Shown: in pieces, positions 1 to 7,268 of the stretch
How the letters are laid out: every line of letters begins with the position of its first letter
How positions within the stretch are numbered: the stretch's first letter is position 1
NCBI RefSeq assembly: GCF_900112645.1
Contig: NZ_FOMO01000005.1
Span: forward strand, 248,001-312,000
Origin: Phytopseudomonas straminea
Lineage (GTDB): Bacteria; Pseudomonadota; Gammaproteobacteria; Pseudomonadales; Pseudomonadaceae
Direction: 5' to 3'
Length of the DNA stretch: 64,000 bases
Translations under genes and position numbers: made by a program
The notes under the pieces: generated by a model
The model's database searches: none
What the model was told of the DNA's origin: nothing
Seen by the model: only the letters and a program-made list of their open reading frames with translations

Positions 1-1251
1 CACGCCGTGGTTCATCAGGTAGCCCATCAGCTGACCGATCTTGTCGCGCGACAGCGGCTCCTTGGTGACCGGATCCTCGACCAGCTCGATGCCGATCATC
101 AGGCCACGGCCGCGTACTTCGCCCAGGAACGGGCTGTTGAAGGCGCGGATACGCTCCTGGGCTTCGAGGCCCAGGGTGTGGGCGCGGTTGAGCAGGTCCA
201 GTTCGGGGTCCTGAAGGATGGCGATGTTGGTCAGCGCCACCACGGCGGACAGCGAGTTGGCGGCGAAGGTGTTGGGCATCGAGCCGTCGGGGATCTGCGC
301 GGCGAGGTCCGAGCGCATCATCAGGCCGGCCATTGGCAGGTCGCTGCCGATTCCCTTGCCGAAGGTCAGCATGTCCGGCTTGACGCCAGAATGCTCGACG
401 GCCCACATCTTGCCGGTACGCCCGGCGCCGGCCTGAACTTCGTCGACGATCAGCAGCGTGCCGCTACGGTCGCAGGCCTTGCGCAGCAGTTGCAGGAATT
501 CGGGTGAAGGCGGCACGTAACCGCCTTCACCCTGTACGGGCTCGACGATCACCGCGGCCACGTCGTCGGCGGCGGTGTAGGGCGTGTTGAGCAGGTAGTC
601 CACGTACTCACCGGCGATCTGCTCGGCACTCTTGTGGGTAGTGTCGAACGGAAAACGGTAGGCGTAAGGGTAGGGCGCGTGAATCACGCCACCCATCTGC
701 GCGCCAAAGCCCTTGCGGTAGGCGTTGCCGGTAGTCAGCGCGCCTGAGGCATGCCAGACACCGTGGTAACCGCCATGAAAGGCGAGGATCTGGTGACGAC
801 CGGTGACGCGCTTGGCGAACTTGATCGCCGCTTCCAGCGCGTCGCTGCCGCTCTGGGTGAAGAAGGTCACGCAGTCGCCACGCAGCCCGGGCGGCGCGAT
901 TTCAGAGAGTTTGGCGGCCAGCTCGGTGCGCCGCGTGCTGTTGATCTCCAGGGCGTGCATCAGCACTTCGGACTGCTCACGAATGGCTTCGACGACCTTG
1001 GGATGACAGCGACCGACGCTGCTCACGCCTACGCCGGCGGACAGGTCGATGTAGGTGTTGCCGTCCGGATCCTTGAAGGTCGCCCCGAAGGCGCGATCCA
1101 TGGCGATGGGCATGCGGCCGCCACCACGGGCCATCGACTCGGTGCGCGCCGACAGGGCCAGGGCTTCGCTGGTTTTCGGGCCTGGCAGGGTGCTGGAGAC
1201 GATGTGCGGGGCGTCCGCAAAGTGCAGGGATTCGAGTTTGGCTTCGCTCAT
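1..1251 (-). CDS. class-III PLP-dependent aminotransferase (C-terminus beyond left edge)
   Basis: Translating the complement from the ATG at 1249-1251 gives MSEAKLESLHFAD... open to the window edge (about 417 codons visible), so the C-terminus is missing. Visible family features are the PLP-phosphate region QSGSDALEAAIKFAK, the conserved IVEPVQGEGGY, the cofactor-binding acidic motif LIVDEVQAGAGRTG, and the Schiff-base lysine in TFGKGIGSD. These place it in the class-III (omega-amino acid / 4-aminobutyrate / diaminobutyrate) aminotransferases. The exact amino donor cannot be read from sequence. It is transcribed away from xthA, with a 231-bp shared intergenic region. GabT-like or 2,4-diaminobutyrate transaminase-like functions are both possible. 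Confidence 0.85.
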   Translation of the reverse strand, partial: MSEAKLESLHFADAPHIVSSTLPGPKTSEALALSARTESMARGGGRMPIAMDRAFGATFKDPDGNTYIDLSAGVGVSSVGRCHPKVVEAIREQSEVLMHALEINSTRRTELAAKLSEIAPPGLRGDCVTFFTQSGSDALEAAIKFAKRVTGRHQILAFHGGYHGVWHASGALTTGNAYRKGFGAQMGGVIHAPYPYAYRFPFDTTHKSAEQIAGEYVDYLLNTPYTAADDVAAVIVEPVQGEGGYVPPSPEFLQLLRKACDRSGTLLIVDEVQAGAGRTGKMWAVEHSGVKPDMLTFGKGIGSDLPMAGLMMRSDLAAQIPDGSMPNTFAANSLSAVVALTNIAILQDPELDLLNRAHTLGLEAQERIRAFNSPFLGEVRGRGLMIGIELVEDPVTKEPLSRDKIGQLMGYLMNHGV

Positions 1252-1482
1252 GACGGCCTCTACGGGATGTCGGTTCAGGTAAGCCGATCATCTGCTCAGT
1301 GGGCGTAGAGCCGGTATCCCAAATCGGCAACCGGCGTGTCCAGGACGGGTGCAGCGATCAATCAAACCATGTATGCCACGAAAGGGGCCTGGCACCGCTG
1401 CGCCCTGCCACCCATCATTCTTTGGCATCGACAGCCCCTAAAACCGGTCATAAGCAGAACATGAACATCCCGGAAACGGCCG

Positions 1483-2283
1483 ATGAAACGTCTGCGTATC
1501 GCCACCTTCAATATCAATGGCATCAACGCCCGCCTGCCTAACCTGCTTAGCTGGCTGGAGCGCGAGCAACCGGATGTGGTGTGTCTGCAGGAGCTGAAAA
1601 CAGCGGACAAATCATTCCCGGCCCGTGATATCGAAGCGGCCGGTTATGGCGTGGTGTATCAGGGGCAGACGTCGTGGAACGGCGTGGCGATTCTCGGCCG
1701 TGATACCCAACCGCTGGAGATTCGTCGCGGCCTGCCAGGCGCTGAGTGGGACGTCCAGGCTCGCTATATCGAGGCCGCAGTGCAGGGCGTGGTGGTGGCC
1801 TGCCTGTACCTGCCCAACGGCAATCCGCAGCCCGGGCCGAAATTCGATTACAAGCTCAAATGGTTCGAGCATCTGATCGCGCACGCGCAGACGTTACAGG
1901 CCAGCGAACATCCGGTGGTGCTGGCTGGCGACTTCAACGTGGTACCGACCGATTTCGACATCTACAACACCCGTTCCTGGCTCAAGGACGCATTACTGCA
2001 GCCCGAAAGCCGCGCCTGCTTTCAACGGTTGCTCGAGCAGGGCTGGGTGGACGCACTGCGCACACTTCACCCGAACGAGCAGCTGTTCACCTTCTGGGAT
2101 TACTTTCGCCGCCACTGGCAGAGCAATTCCGGGCTGCGAATCGACCACCTGCTACTCAACCCGGCGCTGGCTCCTTACCTGCAGAGCGCCGGTGTGGACA
2201 CCTGGGTGCGCGGCGAGGATCACCCCAGCGACCACGCGCCTGCTTGGATCGAGCTGAGCAGCCGCAAGCGCAAACGCCATTAG
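1483..2283 (+). CDS. xthA: exodeoxyribonuclease III (AP endonuclease family)
   Basis: A 266-residue protein of the exonuclease III/APE1 endonuclease-exonuclease-phosphatase fold, acting in base-excision repair on abasic sites and 3' blocking groups. Visible motifs are the N-terminal ATFNINGINAR, the metal-binding glutamate in VCLQELKT, the catalytic GDFNVVPTDFD, and the C-terminal RIDHLLLN with GEDHPSDHAP, which supplies the catalytic Asp-His. The length is normal for the family. The gene stands alone between the divergent aminotransferase and the fap promoter region. Start is the ATG followed by KRLRIATFNING. Confidence 0.93.
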   Translation: MKRLRIATFNINGINARLPNLLSWLEREQPDVVCLQELKTADKSFPARDIEAAGYGVVYQGQTSWNGVAILGRDTQPLEIRRGLPGAEWDVQARYIEAAVQGVVVACLYLPNGNPQPGPKFDYKLKWFEHLIAHAQTLQASEHPVVLAGDFNVVPTDFDIYNTRSWLKDALLQPESRACFQRLLEQGWVDALRTLHPNEQLFTFWDYFRRHWQSNSGLRIDHLLLNPALAPYLQSAGVDTWVRGEDHPSDHAPAWIELSSRKRKRH

Positions 2284-2359
2284 CGGACAGCTGCTGGCGG
2301 GATTCGCCTGATGCAGGCTACACGCAGGCTTGGCGAGCTGCGCGCGCATTGTGCCAAGC

Positions 2360-2377
2360 GCATCTGGATGCAGATGC
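2360..2377. promoter_or_regulatory. palindrome, candidate upstream activator site for fap
   Basis: Perfect 7-bp arms GCATCTG and CAGATGC separated by GATG, about 185-200 bp upstream of the -24 element. The position suits an enhancer-binding protein site. That the 7265-8614 regulator binds here is inference only. Confidence 0.35.
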
Positions 2378-2561
2378 TCGGCTCCTGTTTCAAACCTTTA
2401 ACAGTTCATCCATTACCACGCGGCACCTGTTGCCACGCAGGTTGCGCGGCAATTGCTGTCTGACGCCGGCACGCGAAGGTGTCTCGCCAGCGTTACAAAT
2501 AGCGGTGGGGGCTTGTCCGCTATAAAACTTATCCTTTTGTTTTATATGAAAAAATATCTAG

Positions 2562-2577
2562 TGGCACAGTGCATGCT
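2562..2577 (+). promoter_or_regulatory. sigma-54 (RpoN) -24/-12 promoter of the fap operon
   Basis: The sequence TGGCACAGTGCATGCT has GG at 2563-2564 and GC at 2575-2576 with exactly 10 nt between, as required for RpoN recognition. The TGGCAC half is consensus and the -12 half (ATGCT) is close to TTGCW. The predicted start of transcription is near 2588, giving a leader of about 36 nt before the fapA ATG. Confidence 0.75.
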
Positions 2578-2623
2578 CAAGGCTCGATAACGCTCAGATG
2601 GATCGAGCCTGGGGATGTAAGTC

Positions 2624-3040
2624 ATGAAGCGCCTGGTTATCTTCAACTACTGCATATTGGCGCTGGCCTGCGTGCTGCAGGCCAGCGTTCAGGCTGCCGA
2701 TGGCGACGTGATCATCACCCGTGACGTACAACCGCGTGTTGCTACCCGGGCAGCGCTGGTACCGGATCCGAACCCACTTTCCGTGAACCCTGGTCGCTCG
2801 GTGGTCGATGCCACTGCCGAACTGGCCGATGGCGACTTCGCCAACGTTTCCAGTGGGCTGGCTTTGCCTGCGCAACTGCTTGGCAACTCGTTTGGCTACC
2901 AGGTGCAAGCGCCGCTGCAGCAATCGATGCCGGGACTCGGCGCGTCCCATAGCGGCAGCGGTGGCAACGGTGTGGCCTCGCAGGTCAACCGCAGCGTGCA
3001 GCAGGGCCTGCGGCCTCTGCAGATGCTGGGGGATCGCTGA
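2624..3040 (+). CDS. fapA: Fap amyloid system protein FapA
   Basis: A 138-residue secreted protein with an N-terminal signal peptide (MKRLVIFNYCILALACVLQASVQA). It is the first gene of a six-gene operon in fapA-F order, which is the main basis for the call because FapA is poorly conserved. In characterised Pseudomonas systems FapA is a small periplasmic protein that influences which subunits enter the fibre. The C-terminal part is Gly/Ser/Gln-rich (GASHSGSGGNGVASQVNRSVQQ), weakly resembling the FapB/C repeats. It lies 46 bp downstream of the -24/-12 promoter and is separated from fapB by one base. Confidence 0.8.
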   Translation: MKRLVIFNYCILALACVLQASVQAADGDVIITRDVQPRVATRAALVPDPNPLSVNPGRSVVDATAELADGDFANVSSGLALPAQLLGNSFGYQVQAPLQQSMPGLGASHSGSGGNGVASQVNRSVQQGLRPLQMLGDR

Positions 3041-3041
3041 T

Positions 3042-3602
3042 ATGCGCTCGTGCATTCTGCTCATAAGCCTGGCCCTGAGCGGGCTGGTTCAGGCTGACGA
3101 TGTCGCGCGTATCGACGCAGCCGGATCCGCTTATCAGGGCAACCTCAGCGTCAACCAGGCTGCCGGCGATCTGCAGCAGCAGGCCAATGTGCGGGTCATC
3201 AGCGTGGGCGGGACAGGTGTTTCAGCCAGCACTGTGCGCCAGAGCATCGACCAGCTACCCGCTGGCAGCGCTGCCCGTAACACCCAGGCAAGTATCGACG
3301 GCAACGCCTTCAGCGGCGGTAACGGCGTGGTCGGCGTCACCCAGGCAGCCGGTGTCGGCAACCAGCAGGTCAACGTACTCAGCGTGACGTTGCTAGCCGC
3401 ACCGCAAAGCCTGGACGACAGCGTGCTGGCGCAGAGCGTGACTCGCGCCGACAAATCCTTTTCAGCGACACCCGTCGGCGAGCGCCGGGCGCAGATGAGC
3501 AACGAGGCCTTCTCGGGAAGCCGTGGCGTCGTGCAGCTGAACCAGAGTTCCGGGATTGGCAATCGAACCGCCAATCACCTGAGCATCAGGGTTGTGGATT
3601 GA
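3042..3602 (+). CDS. fapB: minor amyloid subunit / nucleator FapB
   Basis: A 186-residue protein with signal peptide (MRSCILLISLALSGLVQA) and three imperfect repeats with the Gly-Asn-Gln pattern of functional amyloids: NLSVNQAAGDLQQQANV, GVVGVTQAAGVGNQQVNV and GVVQLNQSSGIGNRTANH. In known systems FapB is the minor fibre component and proposed nucleator of FapC. The start ATG lies one base after the fapA stop, so translation is probably coupled. No cysteine pair ends this protein, unlike FapC. Confidence 0.87.
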   Translation: MRSCILLISLALSGLVQADDVARIDAAGSAYQGNLSVNQAAGDLQQQANVRVISVGGTGVSASTVRQSIDQLPAGSAARNTQASIDGNAFSGGNGVVGVTQAAGVGNQQVNVLSVTLLAAPQSLDDSVLAQSVTRADKSFSATPVGERRAQMSNEAFSGSRGVVQLNQSSGIGNRTANHLSIRVVD

Positions 3603-3648
3603 CCCTAATCGAGCAAGGCCAACACTAAACCGCATGGAGAAACACGTC

Positions 3649-4464
3649 ATGAAACTTTCAGTACTGCTCAGCCCTCTGGCATTCGCACTGGCTGCTGTTC
3701 TGGCCACCTCCGCCCACGCAACCCAACCAAGCAGCGGTGCTTCCAGCAACGCCAGCGGCGCCACGGCAAAGATTTCCGACACCCAGCTCAACTTCGGTAA
3801 CCGTGTCACCAACCACGAGACCAAGAACAACGCCAGCGTCGACGGTTCGCTGCGTAATGCCTCCGGTAACGTAGGCGTCAACGTCGCGGCCGGCGACAAC
3901 AACCAGCAGGCCAACGCGGCCGCCATTGCCACCGCCGACACCGCCTTCGTATTCGGTGTCGCGGTCGCCGGCTCCGGCGCCAATGCCACCACTGGTGTCG
4001 AGCAGCGGGCGTACTCCAACAACCTGACCAACTACGGCAACCCCAACAATGCGTCGGTCAATAACAGCGCCAACGGCGCAACCGGCAACCTGGGCGTCAA
4101 CGTGGCGGCGGGTAACTACAACCAGCAGAAGAACGACACCACCATCGCTTCGTCTGAAACCGCCTATGTGGCCAACGCCTCGGCCACCGTGCTGCAGGCT
4201 TCCAACGGCAACGTGACCGATAACAACCAAGGCACTGTCTTCGAAGACGAGTCCGCCCTTGCCATGCAAACCAGCAGCTACGGCGGTTCCTGGTGGCCTC
4301 AGCCACAGCAGGAGAAAACGCCAAGCGTCAACAACGCCAGCCTGAGCGGTTCGCTGGCCGGCGTATCGGGCAATGTCGGCGTCAACATCGCAGCCGGTGG
4401 CGGCAACCAGCAAAGCAACAGCCTGACCATTGCCGCTGGCTGTAATGCCTGCGTCGCACGTTAA
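3649..4464 (+). CDS. fapC: major functional amyloid subunit FapC
   Basis: A 271-residue protein with a 24-residue signal peptide ending AHA. It has three amyloid repeats at about residues 60-94, 133-168 and 227-264, each containing a GN-x-GVN-x-AAG-x-x-NQQ-x-N core, separated by linkers of about 38 and 58 residues. It ends CNACVAR, the C-terminal CxxC that is conserved in FapC. It forms the bulk of the extracellular biofilm fibre. The second linker (SYGGSWWPQPQQEK region) is aromatic and short compared with the long linkers I recall in P. aeruginosa. A GGAG precedes the chosen ATG, and an upstream in-frame ATG at 3634 lacks a Shine-Dalgarno sequence. A terminator-like hairpin follows the gene. 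Confidence 0.93.
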   Translation: MKLSVLLSPLAFALAAVLATSAHATQPSSGASSNASGATAKISDTQLNFGNRVTNHETKNNASVDGSLRNASGNVGVNVAAGDNNQQANAAAIATADTAFVFGVAVAGSGANATTGVEQRAYSNNLTNYGNPNNASVNNSANGATGNLGVNVAAGNYNQQKNDTTIASSETAYVANASATVLQASNGNVTDNNQGTVFEDESALAMQTSSYGGSWWPQPQQEKTPSVNNASLSGSLAGVSGNVGVNIAAGGGNQQSNSLTIAAGCNACVAR

Positions 4465-4480
4465 GGCCTGAAGCAGTCGA

Positions 4481-4510
4481 CGATGCCGGGACCGCCCGGC
4501 ATCGTTTTAT
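4481..4510 (+). terminator. intra-operon terminator-like hairpin between fapC and fapD
   Basis: Perfect 10-bp stem, CGATGCCGGG (4481-4490) with CCCGGCATCG (4495-4504), a 4-nt loop ACCG and a short T run (TTTTAT). It lies 17 bp after the fapC stop and before the fapD ribosome site GGGGAA. It could reduce read-through into the export genes or stabilise the fapABC mRNA 3' end. Confidence 0.75.
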
Positions 4511-4522
4511 CGGGGAACCACC

Positions 4523-5218
4523 ATGGCTGGATTTCTTGCCAGGCGACTGCTGGGCTTGAGCTGCGTGACGCTATGTCTGGCCGCGACAGCTGCCGAGATG
4601 CGCATGGCTGTGTTGCCCGGCGGGGCGCTCGCCACCGTGCAGGTCGAGAGCATGCGTGAGCGGCGTTTCGCCAATCTGGTCGAGCAGAAGACCGACTTCA
4701 GCTGTGGCGCCGCTGCCATGGCGACGATTCTCAATCAGGCCTATGGCATGCAGCTGCAGGAGGAAGAGGTGATTCGCGGCATGTTGGCCAGCGCCGACGC
4801 CGAACAGGTACGCACCCAGGGCTTTTCCATGCTCGACATGAAGAATTACGCCAGCACCCTGGGCCTGCGCGCGCGGGGTTACCGGGTCGATGCCGAGCAA
4901 CTGCAGAACCTGAAGATTCCCAGCATCGTGTTGCTCAACGTGCGCGGCTACAAACACTTCGTGGTGCTACAGCGCATCTACCGCGGCTACGCCTATGTCG
5001 GTGATCCGGTGCTGGGGCACAAGAAGATGCCGCTCAGCGAATTCAGCCAGGGCTGGAACGGGATTGTCTTCGCGCTGATCGGCCCGGGCTACAACCGCGC
5101 CAACGCGTTGCTGACACCGCCGGAGCCACTGACCGCCAAGACGCGCATCGATGGCTTCAGCCCGGTGAAAGATGCCGAGCTGATGGAGTTCGGCTTCATC
5201 CAGAGTGATTTTTTCTAA
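4523..5218 (+). CDS. fapD: FapD, C39-family cysteine peptidase of the Fap system
   Basis: A 231-residue protein with signal peptide and a papain-like C39 peptidase domain, as in bacteriocin-processing proteases. The catalytic Cys is in TDFSCGAAAMATIL (about residue 59), the His in YKHFVVLQR and the Asp in YVGDPVLGHK. In Fap systems FapD is the periplasmic protease needed for fibre export. Start ATG follows GGGGAACCACC. The next gene begins 17 bp downstream. Confidence 0.9.
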   Translation: MAGFLARRLLGLSCVTLCLAATAAEMRMAVLPGGALATVQVESMRERRFANLVEQKTDFSCGAAAMATILNQAYGMQLQEEEVIRGMLASADAEQVRTQGFSMLDMKNYASTLGLRARGYRVDAEQLQNLKIPSIVLLNVRGYKHFVVLQRIYRGYAYVGDPVLGHKKMPLSEFSQGWNGIVFALIGPGYNRANALLTPPEPLTAKTRIDGFSPVKDAELMEFGFIQSDFF

Positions 5219-5235
5219 CTGCCAGGGGAAGGGTC

Positions 5236-5964
5236 ATGAACAGCAAGCTATGGCTGGCCGCGAGCATTCTTGCTGCGAGCCTGCCGGTGAGCGCCGCCAA
5301 TCCGTTCCAACCTATAGAAGTCGCCGATCAGGAGCTCGCTCAGTTGCGCGGGCGCTACATATTGCCCGACCGCATCATCAGTTTCGGCGTGGTGATGAGC
5401 TCGACCTGGCAAAACAGCGCCGGACAAGTGATCGGCGCCGAGGTGGCGGTGAACGTCGCCAACGGCCAGGTGCAGCCGGCGCTGCAGGTTCGCGAGATCA
5501 GCTCGCTGGGCAATGGCGGCACCGTTGCCGCCGGAACCGGGGTGATCACCGGCGGCAACGGCCTGGATTCGGTCAATGGCATCGTGCAGAGCGTGCGTAC
5601 CGCCGGCGATCTGAACAGCGGCCTGAATGACCTGCGCGTGCAGATCAGCACCGGTGACAATGGCGCAGCTAGCAGCGAAGGCCAGCCCTGGACCGGCAGC
5701 CAAGCGTTCGCCAACGCCGCCGGCACGGTAAACGTCAGCAGCCGCAGCGGCGGCATCAACATCGCCTTGCAGGCCGGGCAAGGGCAGGGCTTCAGCAGCC
5801 AGCAGATCGGCGGCGGGGTGGCCCAGCAAGCCGCTATCTCCGGCTCGATGAACGAGGTGCGCAACCTGGCGACCCTCAGCGTGGCGCTGCGCGACAACCC
5901 GCGCAGCCTCAATCTGGATACCTGTATCGAGCAACTTCGGGCCTTGCGCCCCCATGGCTATTGA
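5236..5964 (+). CDS. fapE: Fap system protein FapE
   Basis: A 242-residue secreted protein with signal peptide ([20 protein letters not shown]). It is rich in Gly, Asn, Gln and Ser and carries stretches like [24 protein letters not shown] that echo the FapB/C repeat composition. It has a single cysteine near the C-terminus ([15 protein letters not shown]). In known operons FapE is a minor extracellular component found with the fibres. A strong ribosome site (AGGGGAAGGG) precedes the ATG. Confidence 0.87.
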   Translation: MNSKLWLAASILAASLPVSAANPFQPIEVADQELAQLRGRYILPDRIISFGVVMSSTWQNSAGQVIGAEVAVNVANGQVQPALQVREISSLGNGGTVAAGTGVITGGNGLDSVNGIVQSVRTAGDLNSGLNDLRVQISTGDNGAASSEGQPWTGSQAFANAAGTVNVSSRSGGINIALQAGQGQGFSSQQIGGGVAQQAAISGSMNEVRNLATLSVALRDNPRSLNLDTCIEQLRALRPHGY

Positions 5965-5996
5965 GCAGTGCCAAGGTGGCACAAAGGATTGCGACT

Positions 5997-7250
5997 ATGC
6001 GCCAGATGATCAGCGTTGCCATGCTGTTCGGTGTCGGCTTCAACACGGCTTTCGCGGCTGATCCGTCCCAGGTCGAGGCCCTGCAGCAGGAGCTGCAGGC
6101 ACTCAGAACCCAGTACGAAACCCAGCAGAATGCGCTCAAGGTGCTCGAGCAGCGCCTGCGGCAGGTCGAAAGCCGCGCGCCCCAGGCCAGCAGCGGCCCG
6201 GCGCCATTGAGCCGCAGCGGCAACCAGCAGGTGGCCAGTAGCGGTAGCGGCTCGTCCGCCGGTTACGGGACGGCATTGAAGGATGACGCCGCGCCGCCGG
6301 CCAGCGTCGAGCACCTTTACCAGGAAGCCAGTGGTTTCTTCGGCAGCGGCACCTTCAGCCTGGAGCCGGGCATCACCTATAGCCACTACGACTCGCGCCA
6401 GTTATTCCTCAACGGGTTCCTGGCCCTGGATGCGATCTTCCTCGGCAATATCGGCGTCGATCAGATCAATGCCGACACCTTCACCTTCGATCTGACCGGG
6501 CGCTACAACTGGGCGCAACGCTGGCAGCTGGACGTCAATGCGCCGTGGGTCTACCGCGAAAGCACCTATCAGTCCGCTGGCGCCGGAGGATCCAGCACCT
6601 CGTTCAGCGAGGCGACCGTCAGCAGTGATGCACGTCTGGGTGATGTCAACGTGGGCCTCGCCTACAAGCTGCTGGACGAGAGTGAAGGCACACCCGACGT
6701 GGTGCTGAGCATGCGCGTCAAAGCGCCCACCGGGGTCGAACCCTACGGTATCAAGCTCGATAAGGTGGCCGGCAACGACAACCTGAGCATTCCCGAGGAC
6801 CTGCCCACCGGCAATGGCGTATGGTCGGTCACCTCGGGCGTTTCACTGGTCAAGACCCTGGATCCGGCGGTCGTGTTCGGCAACTTCTCCTACACCTACA
6901 ACCTGGAAGACAGCTTCGACGACATAAGCCCCCAGCGCGGGGTCAAGGTGCCGGGCAAGGTGGATCTGGGCAACTGGTTCCAATTCGGCCTCGGCGTCGC
7001 CTTCGCCCTCAACGAGCGGGCCAGCATGTCGATGTCGTTCAGCGAGCTGATCAGCCAGAAGAGTCGCATCAAGGCCGAGGGCCAAAGCTGGCAGACCGTC
7101 TCCGGCAGCGACGCCAACACCGCCTACTTCAACATCGGTATGACGTTCGCCGCCACCGACAAACTCACCGTGGTGCCCAACCTGTCGATCGGCCTGACGC
7201 CGGACGCGCCGGACTTCACCTTTAGCATCAAATTCCCTTACTACTTCTAG
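5997..7250 (+). CDS. fapF: FapF, outer-membrane beta-barrel exporter of Fap amyloid
   Basis: A 417-residue protein with signal peptide ([20 protein letters not shown]). A coiled-coil segment follows (about residues 20-60, [19 protein letters not shown]...), then a low-complexity linker, then a beta-barrel domain ending in aromatic FKFPYYF-type residues (SIKFPYYF), typical of outer-membrane proteins. FapF is the trimeric pore that secretes FapB, C and E, gated by its N-terminal plug helix. I chose the ATG at 5997 because AAAGGA precedes it; the in-frame TTG at 5961 overlaps the fapE stop and is less likely. Last gene of the operon. Confidence 0.92.
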   Translation: MRQMISVAMLFGVGFNTAFAADPSQVEALQQELQALRTQYETQQNALKVLEQRLRQVESRAPQASSGPAPLSRSGNQQVASSGSGSSAGYGTALKDDAAPPASVEHLYQEASGFFGSGTFSLEPGITYSHYDSRQLFLNGFLALDAIFLGNIGVDQINADTFTFDLTGRYNWAQRWQLDVNAPWVYRESTYQSAGAGGSSTSFSEATVSSDARLGDVNVGLAYKLLDESEGTPDVVLSMRVKAPTGVEPYGIKLDKVAGNDNLSIPEDLPTGNGVWSVTSGVSLVKTLDPAVVFGNFSYTYNLEDSFDDISPQRGVKVPGKVDLGNWFQFGLGVAFALNERASMSMSFSELISQKSRIKAEGQSWQTVSGSDANTAYFNIGMTFAATDKLTVVPNLSIGLTPDAPDFTFSIKFPYYF

Positions 7251-7268
7251 GCTCTGTACAGAGCCTAG
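7247..7268. repeat. perfect 22-bp palindrome containing both convergent stop codons
   Basis: The half-site CTAGGCTCTGT is followed directly by its reverse complement. It contains the fapF TAG (7248-7250) and, on the other strand, the TAG of the regulator gene (7265-7267). No T run follows on either strand, so it is not a canonical terminator. It could form a cruciform or a hairpin in both mRNAs. Confidence 0.8.

Larger units (their letters stand above)
2284..2623. other. 340-bp intergenic region upstream of fapA
   Basis: No convincing gene. It holds the sigma-54 promoter (2562-2577) and, upstream of it, three inverted repeats: GCCTG/CAGGC at 2306-2318 just after xthA (possible weak xthA terminator), GCATCTG/CAGATGC at 2360-2377 with a 4-nt spacer about 190 bp before the promoter, and TATAAAAC/GTTTTATA at 2521-2546 in an AT-rich tract. 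The layout (distal palindrome, AT-rich bendable DNA, -24/-12 box) is that of an enhancer-dependent promoter. Confidence 0.6.
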
